Made by a program: the position numbers and the translations under genes | Notes under the pieces: model-generated | Database searches by the model: none | What the model was told of the DNA's origin: nothing | The model's input: the letters and a program-made list of their open reading frames with translations, nothing else | From: Chrysopilus asiliformis | Lineage: Eukaryota; Arthropoda; Insecta; Diptera; Rhagionidae | Direction: 5' to 3' | NCBI GenBank assembly: GCA_964034945.1 | Contig: OZ035960.1 | Span: forward strand, 109,616,324-109,680,323 | Length of the DNA: 64,000 nt | Part shown: in pieces, positions 1 through 11,334 of the stretch | Layout: each line of letters starts with the position of its first letter | How positions within the stretch are numbered: the stretch's first letter is position 1

Positions 1-276
1 ACCTCGAAAAAGTTAAAAAAAAAAAAAGAAAAGAAGAACGTAAAAAAAGTATAAGGAGGTGAAGAACGTGCATTCCTTGAAGAACTCGTTTGAAGAACAT
101 CAACCATAATTGGATAAGTTGCTGTCGTTGGAGTTTTCTAAGAACTTGGTTACTTTTAATGGTAAATTGTGTTCTATATTCTTTTCTTTAAATTATTTTA
201 ACAAAGGTAGAAAAACAAGAGAAACTTTTTATGGGAACCGAAATTTATGAAATGCATTGTTGTTTGGAAAAAATTG

Positions 277-690
277 CTATAAAAAAGATCTGTTGTGATC
301 AACACAAAACTTTCCTTTGCAGTATTTAGTTTCGGAAAAAATATTTGAAAAAAATATTTTTTCAAATATCTTGCAAACCGTTAAAGATACATGAAAACGG
401 TTAAAGCAAAAAATGTACAATATTTTATATCCTTTAAATTTTGTTATATTAATTTTTTTCCCAAAAGTGGATAGTTTTCGAGAAAGTTTCAAAATACTGT
501 ATTTTTTCAAAAAATTGTTTGGGGTGTACCAATTATAGCCACCGTAAGTTGATAGAAAACTACGATTTTTGTCAAATTCATTTAAAAAAAATTTCAAGTC
601 GGTAGCTCAATGCGTTCTCGAATTATTTAAAATACGCAAAACAGACAGACAGATCTACGGACATCCTAATAATTTTACCTGTAACGAATG
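277..690 (-). repeat. DINE-1-like repeat copy, unoccupied at the site hit by a MITE elsewhere
   Basis: Read on the minus strand, this matches the flanks of 24240-24760 almost block by block: a 'gagctag...acttgaaattt' block next to a GACAGACA run, an A-rich middle, and an end reading 'ggaaagttttgtgttgatca'. The copy at 24.4 kb carries a 246-bp insertion; here the same place (TA at 388-389) is uninterrupted. The open frames inside it are not credible genes. The DINE-1 comparison rests on architecture, not on a database match. Confidence 0.6.
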
Positions 691-849
691 TCGTTCTGAG
701 CAGAAAGCTTCTATCTGCTCGCGTTCTCGAGTCGGTCTGCGTCTTGAATACAATACTTTCCGCTTAAAGCAGAGGAGAGTAATAACAAAATTTGCAAAAA
801 TTATCGTAATATGTCTTCAGAATTTCCGAATGAGATAAAATATTTAAAA

Positions 850-1310
850 GATTTGAAATTCTACCATAATTATGGTATAGAATCCTATTGGGAATAGCAA
901 TTATCACCAAAAAAAATTACACTCAGAAAAATGGAGGCTAACTCGACCACCTACATACGGCGTAATTGGCCTCGGGTAGGCGCGCGTTCGCCTGCATGAG
1001 GGAAAGTAAAACTGTGTTGACCTGTGGTCGGAGAAATTCTGAAATTAAGCCACCAGCAGGTGAAGTAGGGCATTGGGAGCTGCACAAGTTGACCTTAGAT
1101 AGGCATTTTGAGGATGTAATGTCATGTAATGGAAACCTCTGTAAGCCAGCTAGCGGTCAGAGTTAACCTGATAAAAAGTTGACCTGGACGTTTTTCTGAG
1201 TGTACGCTGTTCCCTATAATTTATGGGCATAACTACCATATAGGAAACCTCTTCAAATCTTGATATTATTCTTACAAAGAATCGTTCCATTTTTTATAAC
1301 CTCGTATTAA
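850..1310 (+). repeat. Interspersed repeat F, interrupted by a MITE
   Basis: The flanks 850-919 and 1203-1310 together match 4118-4290. Shared blocks are a perfect 16-bp palindrome (863-878), 'atagaatcctattggg', and 'ccctataatttatgggcata'. The family is unknown to me. The match between the two copies defines the ends of the insertion at 920-1202. Confidence 0.7.
920..1202 (+). mobile_element. 283-bp TA-flanked MITE, Tc1/mariner type
   Basis: The ends are inverted repeats, CACTCAGAAAAA at the left and TTTTTCTGAGTG at the right, each flanked by TA. A second copy lies in the opposite orientation at 14974-15276. The 66-codon open frame inside overlaps conserved repeat sequence and is not a gene. 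TA target preference and terminal sequence suggest the Tc1/mariner superfamily; no transposase is present. Confidence 0.85.
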
Positions 1311-2139
1311 TAGAACTCAGTGAACATCACTAATTCTTTTTTACGATTTTTGTTTCCAATTTAATACTTGATTATTGTCGGCGTGAAGTGATAGATATCA
1401 GTCAGTAGGTGGAAATATAAATCAACATTTTTCCAAATCATTTCTTATGGTCTTCTGATGGTGTTTATTTTTTGAAAAAAATTATTCCTGTTGATCGTGA
1501 ATGATATTCGAATTGGAGGTCGATATTGATGATATAAGTGCGGGGGTTGATTAAAATTTGGGGCGATGCTGTCTCGTCTCGACACTACAATGTCGAAAAT
1601 AGATTCCCGTCTTACCAAAAATAGAAATGCATTAAATTTATTGTAGGAATACAAAAATTCAACAAAAAAAAAATAAGTAGTGACAACTCAAAATGGATGA
1701 AAGGAATTTTGTTTATGATTTGTTGGAAACCATGAAATTGAAATGGAAGTCAGTGACAAGTCCCAAATGATTAAATGAAATCGACAGTGTTAGCTGATGA
1801 TTGCTTTGTGGGACGATCGAGATGATACAGTTTTCTATTTTTGGAACTTTTTATTTCATCGGGAACAACTTAATTACTTTTACTCTCTATAACTTTTTTT
1901 TTTAACTAAAATAGATTTTTATTTTGAAACTTAGAGTGATGTTGATATTTTTTAATTAATTTCATCAAAATAAACATTCATTTTCGGGTGAATTTATTAT
2001 GGAAAATCCCCCAGATCTCGGGCTTCTTGTTTTGAATGAAGCGATAAAAAATTATTCCTAAAAAATTGTTTGTTTTCGAAAGAAATGCATCATTCGTAGA
2101 AGAGTTTTTATTACGCGAATTACTGAAGAAAACCACTTG
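1310..2139. other. No gene recognised
   Basis: AT-rich sequence with scattered stops on both strands. A 69-codon minus-strand frame at 1445-1654 has no recognisable motif and is best treated as chance. Confidence 0.5.
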
Positions 2140-2143
2140 TTAA

Positions 2144-2325
2144 TATGTTGACTGCCAAATCAATTTTGCAAATGTTTAAAGGAAATGCCAATAAATGTAG
2201 ATCTGTAGAATGTATGTATGTGTGTAGAATGTAGACCTGGCTATCGAAAATGATAGTCAGGTCCCTCATGAAACTTAGTGCCATTTTCACTGGCTACCTA
2301 AATGATAGCCATGGCAGTCAATGTG
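2144..2325. mobile_element. 182-bp TTAA-flanked MITE, piggyBac type
   Basis: TTAA stands at 2140-2143 and 2326-2329. The ends carry an inverted 'TTGACTGCCA' motif. Two internal blocks ('ctggctatcgaaaatgatag' and 'actggctacctaaatgatag') repeat each other, and the first recurs inverted in the small element at 20613-20681. The TTAA duplication is diagnostic of piggyBac-type insertion. There is no coding capacity. Confidence 0.75.
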
Positions 2326-2353
2326 TTAAACATTTATTGGTTATTCATTTGTA

Positions 2354-2900
2354 TCGGGTCTTTCAACAAGGACATAACAATTTTGTATTTAAATAAAACA
2401 CAGAATAATTGAGATATCGGGCTGAAATTTATTCCAGGTGTAGTGGACACGTTACATTTAAGTATGAAATTCGATGTCGTTCATATGGTCACCGCGAGCA
2501 CGTTTGCTGATTGATTCTTTGGAGCAAATTTTCCACACATATCGGCCGGAACGTTGGCAATTTCGCGTTCGATATTGTTCCTGAGCTCCTCTAACCTTGT
2601 TGGCTTGTTGTCATAAACCAACGCCTTAACATAACCCCATAAAAAGAAATCCAACGGCGTTAAATCGCATGAGCGAGGTGGCCATTCGACCGGACCATTT
2701 CTCGAGATTACACGATTTCGACCGACTCAGAATTTCGGTAATAAGTTTTAATAATTTCCAAACGTTGCTCGTTCGTGAACTTCACCATGAAAAAAATGTA
2801 AACCTTGACTGACGTTTTAGCATTGCCAGATCACAAAAAAAGTTTTAGGGTGCGTTTTTATTAAAATACAAAATTGTTATGTCCTTGTTGAAAGACCCTC
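2354..2900 (-). mobile_element. Internally deleted mariner/Tc1-type transposon
   Basis: 35-bp perfect terminal inverted repeats (2356-2390 and 2864-2898) begin GGGTCTTTCAACAAGGACAT, and TA flanks both sides (2352-2353, 2901-2902). The minus strand keeps two transposase pieces. The N-terminal piece starts at 2788 (MVKFTNEQRLEIIKTYYRN), a helix-turn-helix start typical of insect DD34-type transposases. The C-terminal piece contains DLTPLDFFLWGYVKALVYDN, where the final catalytic Asp region precedes the FFLWGYVK motif. They are joined out of frame with the catalytic core missing, and a further frameshift lies near 2525. The element is dead but could be mobilised in trans. Confidence 0.85.
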
Positions 2901-2902
2901 TA

Positions 2903-4036
2903 TATTGAAACGTATTATATGTTTTTTCCGATTTTTTGAGTGCAATAAACAAAAATTTTTCGTTGAAACTGTACAAATTAACTTGAAATTGATACATTTT
3001 TAAATTTCCATGCCAATACTCAATACTACATTTTTAATACGATTTTTTGTACAATAGAACATACAATTCTGTATCTTTGACTGGAAAAAAATCTATTGAA
3101 ATCAAAGGTTATGTAAATAAAGATAAGGGACCTAGAACAAATTCTGGGAGCTCGAAAAATCCGCCGGCGAAAATGGAATCTTTAGTATGCCTTGCAAAAC
3201 GATTATTTTCCCTTATATTTTGGCACTTAACTGTGAAAAAATCAATACAAATATTTAAATTGCATGCGTTCCTTGATTGAGATTCATAACTTCACAGTAT
3301 GAAGCAACAAACTTGCCCTGCGTATGAAATAGGCACTATAGAATTTATCATAAATGTGAAAATCGCTTCATATCTTCCATAATTTTGATGCTAGATTTTT
3401 TCAGGTATTTTTTCCGAAATTAGAATACGATTTTCCTTCAAAAACTAAATTTTCAGTCGAATAGAATAATGCATGCACTAAAGGGTTAAATGTGTAAAGT
3501 TTTATCACCGTTCGAATGACGAAAATTATGTGCTCATTATACCACCACCAAAAACGCATAAAACGGGCAATTAATGACGACATTTTCAATCAGAATGATT
3601 CTAACACAAAAACAAGATTTATTTTCCGTGCCTGTGTTTGTTATTGGAAATTACAATTTAATTTTTTTTGAACGCAAAATCTTTTCATAAGGCACCAAAC
3701 AACAAATTCAGGTAAAATTTTTTATGGAAAATCTGTTAAAAAAATGTCTGATGTGAAAGCACAGGATTTTCTTATACAAAATCCACGTACCTGCGCAATT
3801 TACAATAAAACCCGACAAATCAAATACTAGCTTTAAAAAAATATCGATTTACAGAAAAAGGCAAATTTATAGATACTTTTGTTTACTTCCGCCATTTTGG
3901 TTACCTCATTCCAGGACTAAACATCCCTGTAAAATTTCATGGATCTAGCTCTAGTAGTTTTTGAGAAATCTTGTACACAGACAGAAATACTAATGCTCCA
4001 ATCGACTCAGGAGTGCTCGGGATATGTTTTTCGACA
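2903..4036. other. No gene recognised; one repeat tail
   Basis: AT-rich. A short tail at about 3890-4020 ('tttttgagaaatcttgtacacagacag') looks like the end of one of the GACAGACA-bearing repeat families. The 77- and 62-codon frames here show no motif. Confidence 0.4.
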
Positions 4037-4360
4037 AAATTAAGAATTCGAAATATTTCATAAATACAATACTTTATTATACTTCGTATAGGAAAATAAA
4101 AAGACAATGACTATAACGCTTTCTACCATAATTGTGGTATAGAATCCTATTGGGTATAGCAATTATTCCCAAAAAAATGGCGCTATTCCCTATAATTTAT
4201 GGGCATAACTACCATATAGGAAACCTTTTCAAATCTTGCCGCTATTCTTATGCTATTCTTACCAAGAATCGTACCAGGTAAAATTAAGAAATCGAAATTT
4301 TTCCTAAATACAATACTTATTATACTTCGTATAAGAAAGTAAAAACACAATGACTATACC
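4037..4360 (+). repeat. Repeat F copy bracketed by about 80-bp direct repeats
   Basis: 4119-4279 is the second copy of repeat F, without the MITE that interrupts the first. It lies between two similar blocks, 4037-4118 and 4280-4360, both containing 'aaatacaatactt' and 'attatacttcgtata' and ending 'acaatgactata'. The layout resembles a small LTR-like unit or an unequal tandem duplication. Confidence 0.6.
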
Positions 4361-4732
4361 GTCTTTCATAAATGAACCCAATCGCAAACAATGAAGCTCA
4401 CCTCAGACATTTAAATTCCGATATACTTGATTGAAAAGTCATCCAAAACAATAATTAATTAATTTCGTTTCCGTTTATATTATTATTAGTATTGTGACTC
4501 ACTAACATACTTTTTTTTCACAAAAAAATTAATAAACAAACGAAGGGAAAAACAAAATCGTTAAAATTAATAACCATATTTTTGAATCGGTAATAATTGG
4601 TTCCACCGCTTGATCTTCCATTCTTATTCTCATTGAATGAATTTAACAAACAGCAACAATGCTTTTGCCTTAGGATCATCATTTTGATCGTATTTACAGC
4701 GATTTAAAGAGTCATCACCCACACCCAAAAAA
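4361..4732. other. No gene recognised
   Basis: AT-rich sequence with homopolymer runs and stop codons in all frames. I see no repeat family or motif in it. Confidence 0.4.
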
Positions 4733-5649
4733 ATGTCGAAAAAAGCAAATATAAGTAATGGGGATGGGATTCCACCCAGGCCTGGAAGCCCGATACTTAA
4801 GCAACCAGTCAGCGGGAGCCAAATCGCTCAGTTTGAAGTTGGGATATACGAGCGAGTAGCAGCCGCAAAGTATTTCCAGACATTCAAGAAGCTCGCATGA
4901 TTATGAGGCTATCGAATGTGTTCTGCCAGATCAATCAATCAATCGTCCGCAGAAACAGCCACAAGAAAAACATGCGAAGCATCTTTAATTCTTCAAGCAT
5001 CTTTAAGTAGCAGCATCTTGTAATCCAATTCAGTGGAAGATCGCCGCCGCCAAAAAATGTTGATGCAATCGAGGAAGATCCAACCAAAGTAATCCAAGAA
5101 ACAGTTTCCACTCAATTAACAGACAAATGATGGTGCCTCTGGTTTCCATGTGTCAATACTTTAGGAAGCTATCTTAAGCCAAGAATATCAAAGATCAAAT
5201 CCTTGTGGTAATTCGGCGGAGGAAGAGCTGAAAAAAAGCCTCCTGGCGATCTATGGTTTTTGGTTTTCTTTAATTTCCAAGTGATGGGTTTTTTTTTCAA
5301 GACTGATATGCGTTTATCTGGACATGCTTGCTATTGAAATCGATACGGGAGAAGATCAAAAAACCACACTGGTTCACGCTGCATGGAAGCTGATTCAGAC
5401 TAATAACTTAAAAGCATGAAAATGCAACTCCCGGTGATACTTTGTTTAAGCTCAGTTGCTTTAAAATATCCCAGAGAAGAAAGAAATGTTTATGTTCTGG
5501 AATCGATTTGTTTATGTTTCTTTGTAGCCCAAGTTTTTGGTTACTTTTCCATCGGAAACAAAATTGCGGGCAGCTCTGACCTCTTAAGTACTACTAGTGC
5601 AACAGTCAATTATTGTTTTTCCAATAATCGATACAACTTTGTTATTTAA
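4733..5649 (+). pseudogene. Frame-broken coding-like patch of unknown identity
   Basis: Several short segments have amino-acid composition more protein-like than their surroundings. Block 1 (4733-4900) is 55 codons starting MSKKANISNGDGIPPRPGSP. Block 2 (4899-4988) is in another frame and contains DYEAIECVLPDQSINRP. Block 3 (about 5006-5130) contains SPPPKNVDAIEEDPTKVIQE. Block 4 (about 5300-5418) follows a pyrimidine-rich CAG and contains LDMLAIEIDTGEDQKTTLVH. An open frame follows at 5416-5649 with two hydrophobic stretches. Stops or shifts separate all blocks. They could be exons of an unrecognised gene or the ruins of one. The last frame faintly recalls the C-terminal part of insect odorant receptors, but that is weak and I assign no function. 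Confidence 0.25.
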
Positions 5650-6335
5650 TGTTATGCTGTACTCCAGCATCATCACAACATAAGCTGAATGGCCGAGAAA
5701 ATGGGTTGGGTATATGTCAATAAATCGATTTAACAACGAAGGGAAAAAACCGTTGAGGAAATCTACTGAAATATTGAGTTTTTTTTTCCAACCATCGATA
5801 TTTAGTGGAATGTGTGGAATTTCTTTATGCCACAATTAAAGTTAAAAAATATTTGCGTTTGGTAAGCAGTGGCTTCCATTCTCTTATGAAGATGGTAAAT
5901 AAGAAGCCACTTAAGATTCCCTGTTACGTTCAGGTGGCATCGCCCGTATTGTTTGGTGATGATTGTTGATTAACCAACGGGCGGTGGTTGGATCTCAAGA
6001 AAAAGAAGAAGAAGAAGACATTACCTCCCTGTCACTATGGTGTCAATCAATTCCAGGTATTGTCAATATTTGGCCATGATGAGATCTTGATTTTTTTTTC
6101 ATTTTTATGACAAGTTGAGTTTTTCGATTGGTTTCTGAAGTTTGTCGAGGTAAAAATTTCAAGGAATTTCAAGAAAGTATTTTTGTGAAATTTAACTGAA
6201 ATGGATGTTTTTCTCTGATTTTTTGTTGTTAAATAATTAGAAAATTACCGAAAACTGTGGGTACTGTTCTCAAAGTTTGAAAAAAAGGCAGCACCATTGG
6301 CGAAGCGTCGGAGTCTACTCTGTATATGTCTACAC
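5650..6335. other. No gene recognised
   Basis: AT-rich non-coding DNA. It contains a short inverted pair around 'gcagtggcttcc' and 'agaagccactt' (about 5868-5912) and a small GAA run near 6000-6020. Confidence 0.4.
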
Positions 6336-6339
6336 AGGG

Positions 6340-6560
6340 GATGATCAAAACATAACAAAAGCTATAATTGCCAATCTGGCAAATTTCAAGTTTCTAGCTC
6401 AATCCGTGCGCCCGCAATCCGCGCCACAGACTGACAGACGGACAGACGGACGTAATTAATTTTTGTGTGTGATGATGGCGTTACAAACGATCTTGGCGTT
6501 ACAAACGGTAAGGCAAATTTAATATACCCTTTGGTTGCACCATACGGGTATAAAAATACT
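6340..6560 (+). repeat. DINE-1-like repeat end with ATACCC hairpin
   Basis: The order is 'ataattgccaatctggcaaa', a 'ctagctcaatcc' block, a GACAGACGGACAG run, 'gcgttacaaacggtaaggca', then a terminal hairpin 'tataccctttggttgcacca' paired with 'tacgggtata'. The same order occurs inverted at about 28370-28640. This is the arrangement of Drosophila DINE-1/INE-1-type elements; the assignment is by architecture only. Confidence 0.6.
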
Positions 6561-6975
6561 ATTTACCCTCTAAAGAGTACAAATTTTTGTGTAGTAACGA
6601 TAACTATTACTATTATCACAATTTCAATGGTTTCTTTTTCTTTATGTCCTTTTTTGACTAAGGTCTATCTATGCTGTCTACTCGGACACTTCGCCTTTGC
6701 CTAAAACTTTTCTTAACTTCACAAAACTTTGATCAAACCTAAAAAAAAACAAATTAGATATTATTTCATAAATTTTACGTAATTTGTTTTTAAAATAAGA
6801 ACTAAATTTCTTGTTTTAAGGATTATCCTCTAAAACTGGGAATTGATTATTCCATACACTTGAATCAGCCAAAAGATTCATAATTGACACTTAACTTTTC
6901 AACAGTCCCAATAAATTGCAAAACTATCTTCCCAGACTCGGAAAATCGGAATTGATTTTTCATAAAATAACCTAA
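6561..6975. other. No gene recognised
   Basis: AT-rich, with no repeat or motif that I can name. Confidence 0.4.
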
Positions 6976-8066
6976 GGAAAGGTGATTTTAGCATATAGGC
7001 TTAGAAAATTGATCATAAAAGTAGATTGCATGGCCGTTCGAGATCTCTTGTCACGCTCGTATGATTCACAACAGCATTTATTCGAATACAACGCAGTATG
7101 TTGGCGCGATCTCTCTCTCCGATTTAAGATTGAAAATTCGACTTTAGACCATGGCATCTCACGTGAAAAAGGAAAAATTGTTAGATTTCACTACCGCACG
7201 ATCGCGTCCATCCGATCATGGGATCCTAAGTTATCCCCATTGCACGAGCGGAGCAACAATTCGCGTTGTGGCGATATCGTCCACGCTTGGACGCTGGCAT
7301 TCGACGCTGTTAATCATTCATTTTATGATACTCAACATTAACATTTATTAACATGAACACTTCAAGGTGCACAGTTTTGTCAAATGTTTTATGCATCTTA
7401 GCATTTACATGGATCGTAAATTATCTCTGCAATCGTCTTTCATCTCTCGTCTCTACCATTCCGACTAGATCGAAAACCAAACTGAGGTCCATCTCCATTT
7501 GCATATCTTATTTGAAGGGAGGATCTAGTGCGGTGTTGATCGCTCGTCCATCCACCTACATGTCTAAAAAGTGCATGTCCCTGGAACAAGTAGTTTCCGT
7601 GTCAAACGTTTATGGCGTCTTCAACGAATGTTACTTACCTATGGAAAAGCTTAACCAGGCAATGAAATCAGGCACAGAAAAGAACAACAAAACGACAATT
7701 CGAACGAAAGATAAACGAGACATCCTCAGTAACCGGAGAGCAACTTCCATTTACCAATATGGTCCTCTGGCGTTTAGCCTGTCGTTAAATTGATGATTCG
7801 CCGTGACCGGACGGGCGTATATTACCTGAGAACTGCGATTTCAAACTGGGCAGGTGACGTCCGAATGCAAACCCGGTTGCTATTTAAACGTCATACTCGT
7901 GTCGAATGATGTCGGCCTGATGGTGCAATATTGGATTGCAATATCCGTTTCGGTGGAGTTTTATGTTGTTCGCAGTGTTAGGGGGTGGACTAAAAAGTTT
8001 TGGGAACAAAATTTTTACTAAGCTTGAAATTTTGTAATAGAAATGCGCCGCAGGGTTATTTTTCAA
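6976..8066. other. Unassigned higher-complexity stretch, possible retroelement remnant
   Basis: Base composition is less AT-rich than the flanks, with several GATCGCG-type motifs and open frames of 119 (6982-7341) and 146 codons (7353-7793) on the plus strand. Neither has a recognisable domain. On the minus strand a poly(A) signal AATAAA lies just before 'tgctgttgtg' (about 7070-7090), as in an LTR. I cannot define LTR ends, so this stays a suspicion. The frames may be chance. Confidence 0.25.
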
Positions 8067-8258
8067 ATAAATGTAAATGAATGCAAAATCTTTTGAAACA
8101 AGAATAAAATTTATGTAATTTTTTTTGATATGAAATATGTTCTGTGGACAGCATAGACTCTGTATCTGCTTATTTACAACCCTGCAATGTAAAATTCTTT
8201 TTCGGTGATATAACTTGTTTGCAGTCTTGGCCTTACGCAGAGGTACCGGCCAACGTAA

Positions 8259-8612
8259 AGGTACTGGTCCACATGAGAGTAAAAACTCTCGAGAGTTACT
8301 CGCAGGATGTTGTCCATTTGAGAGTTAATTTCAGCGATTAATCTCCTCCCGTGACCAATAACTTGATTTTTTTGACATCTTGCTGTGGCGAGGTCTTGAG
8401 AGCGACTCGCAAAATCCAACGCCGTTCGTATCTGGCGAGTTACTCTCCGAGAGTTCAGTGGAGGCTTATCCACTAGAGAGTAGAATCACTTTTGACAGCT
8501 CACAGAAACTAGGTTGCGAGTTTTTGCGAGTTTCTGCGAGCGACTCTCAGAGACGTGTCCATTTGCGAGTAGCTCTCATGTGAACCATTTACTCTCATGT
8601 GGACCGGCACCT
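8259..8612. mobile_element. 354-bp TAA-flanked MITE, Harbinger-like
   Basis: Inverted ends read AGGTACTGGTCCACATGAGA at the left and the complement of AGGTGCCGGTCCACATGAGA at the right. They are flanked by TAA at 8256-8258 and 8613-8615. Internal 'gagagtt' and 'gcgagtt' motifs repeat many times, as in subterminal transposase-binding arrays. A TAA (TWA) duplication is the PIF/Harbinger preference. The short open frames inside are not genes. Confidence 0.7.
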
Positions 8613-8619
8613 TAACACT

Positions 8620-11330
8620 GAAACTTGGGGAATTTTCCAAGGTTTACTGTAGTACATACTTTAGAACAGTGATTCCAGATCGTAGGGGTTTCAATTTTTT
8701 CAGGGATATTTAGGTCAAAAAGGTTAAAAGGGATTTTTACTGTTCTGTGAGATTTTTTTCTTCTACGAATGCGAATGTTGATTTGGCCAAAATTTTCTAA
8801 TAAAAAGTGACAACTCCACAAGTACCATCTCTTTGTAATTTCATTTTGATTAAAGTTGGCAACATTTTCGCATTACTGAATTTCGAAAAATTGACGGGTG
8901 GCAGTCACTATCACTTGTCACCGTACGCGATTCCACCCCAGAATTTGATCACAAAGATACCAAATCATTTAGAAACAACTCTTCAACAGGTTTTAGGGAC
9001 AAATTTTATGCAATTTCTTCCTCTTGTTCCCTAAGGGTTTCAAATGTATAACTAATTCGAAAACTTTCTTAGCACCTTCTGAATTGAAAAATCGAACAAA
9101 ATCAAAATCGAAGTTAAAGACTACAACCGAAATGGTCATATATCCCATGGATTTACAGGCTCGCGTGGGACTCATTTGATTACTGGACACGGTCATATGT
9201 CCTGCTAAATTGATTTTTGATAGACTTTAAAAGGTTGCAGATAGTATTTGATGAGATTTTAATTCTTATGCAGTTTTGTTCGAGTGCATCACCTCCCAAG
9301 GCATATACTCGCATAAATGACGATCATCTTGGGGCTTACATCAGTATTTATTAAACGGAAATTACTTGATTACCCAGGTGGGTGGCATCTTACGTTAACA
9401 AGAAGTTTAAACTGAAAATATTGTAAGAACAGCGCCAGGCACAGACGTTTTCCATAACTCACACGAATCGTTTAAAAATCAATAAAACTGATAAATTTCT
9501 CATCTGCGAAAAAAGACCGAGTGGAAAACCGAAAGAAAATGTTTCGAAGCAGTTCGAGAAGACATATTTTCAGCTTAAGTCCTCACTGTTTTCGGTTCAT
9601 ATATTTACCGAAGTGAGCAAATATAGTAGATAAATATATACCGTATATATATAGATGTTGCTACCAATAATATTAATCATGATAATCCGTCATTATCTTG
9701 TGTATCGAATGGATTAATTATTTCCACTTTTCAATAAAATTACGACCAACAAAGCCGATAAATTTCACGGTAAATAATTTTGAGGGTAACGGAGATACCA
9801 TACCATACGTATACAAAAAGTTTTTCCAATGCACCGATATCTGTCATGTTGGACTTCATAAGAGATAATCAAGTGGTAAATAAAGATACGTTTTCAAGTA
9901 CGTAAAGACAGTTTCAAACCTTATAGATTCTACCTATACGCGAATCAATTTTAAACGGACGGATATATTTTGAAAATAAAAAAACACCACCTTCGCTACG
10001 ATGAAAGATTTCTCAAATATAAACGACATTTGTAGGTCGATTATTACTTACTGTAATTTTTTTTTGAATTCGATAAATTTTTATTTATTCTTGTTTTCGT
10101 ACTTAATCCATCTCTCGGTACCTTTTTCACCTCAATTATTTATCTAAGTCCGAATCAAAGCTTTGGGTTTTTTCAAGTTTTTTTTTTAAGCCGATGAAAT
10201 TTTTCTTAATGAGAAAGACAGTCAAGACACTCCTAGACTAGTCATATGTGGTTTTTCGGCTGTGAATTTGTGACATTGAAGATAGTGGTTGTCACATTAT
10301 AGTGGAAAAAATACCGAAAAACAAAAACAAAGTACAAGAAAGACAAGATTTTTTTTTTAAAGGAAAAAATACAAACGAACATAAGAAAATAATAAAAAAA
10401 ATCAAATAAATGAATTCTTAAGAGGATTAGTAAGGCGTATGAAGAGATACTCATACCTTTTTGGTTATTTTTCGTATAAAAGTCGGAATGTCAGGAATTA
10501 TAGTTTTTTTTCCCGGTTCACAAAAGGTGACACTGGGCTCTGAACGCATAAATCGGAATTTCTTTCGGCTTTCATATTATATCCTAATTGATTTTGATTT
10601 TATTATGTGAGCAGACATTATACAGAGGAAATTCTTTTAATTTTTGATTTATCGCTGAGCTTTAACATCAACAGAAGCCACTTTTTGATGGGGATGTTTG
10701 AAAAAAAAAATGTCTGAAAAAAATTTGAAACAAAGTAGCGATTCAAGATGAATTCATTTACTGTGGAACTTTAATAAGAAATTTATAAACTATTTTATAA
10801 AGACAATTCGGAATTACTAAAATCAAATCAGGTTGCTTTAGTGAGAATAACCACCAAATTCACCTGCGGCGCCTTTAAAACAAAAGAAAAACTACAAATA
10901 GAAGGAGGTGATTCATGAAATACATGAAAATTTGAAATAGAATATTGATAAAAATCTCATTAGGAGGCATGCAAGTTCGTTAGATTTTTTTAACTTTCAT
11001 CCGTCTTTCGAAAAACTCACCCCTTTTAATGTTACTATTTTCAGCAGTGGCTTAGCCACCCATCAGAAAATTCTTTTTTCACCCGTTGACCCGAGGGATG
11101 GAGAGAAAATTTAATTTGAAAATTCACTAAATCAGGTCAAAAATTACCTGAGCGACGAAGAAGGTTTAAGTTGAAAACTACTTGACTGATCGGTTTGAAA
11201 TTGTTTCCTCATGTCTTCTATAGGAAGGAGGTTTAGGACAACTAGGACAAATACTTATAGAAAAATTTAGAAAAAAAGTTCTAATGCTTTCTAAATTATT
11301 GTCATAAAGATGTTTTTCCTCTTTTTAAAG
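8620..11330. other. No gene recognised
   Basis: 2.7 kb of AT-rich DNA, with homopolymer T and A runs from 10050 to 10480 and no frame longer than 75 codons. I see no inverted-repeat element or motif with confidence. Confidence 0.4.
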
Positions 11331-11334
11331 ATAG

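Noticed and set aside
7353..7793. 146-codon plus-strand frame that might be a gene.
   Set aside because: No domain, no splice or promoter evidence, and the opposite strand of the same stretch has retroelement-like features; left as unassigned.
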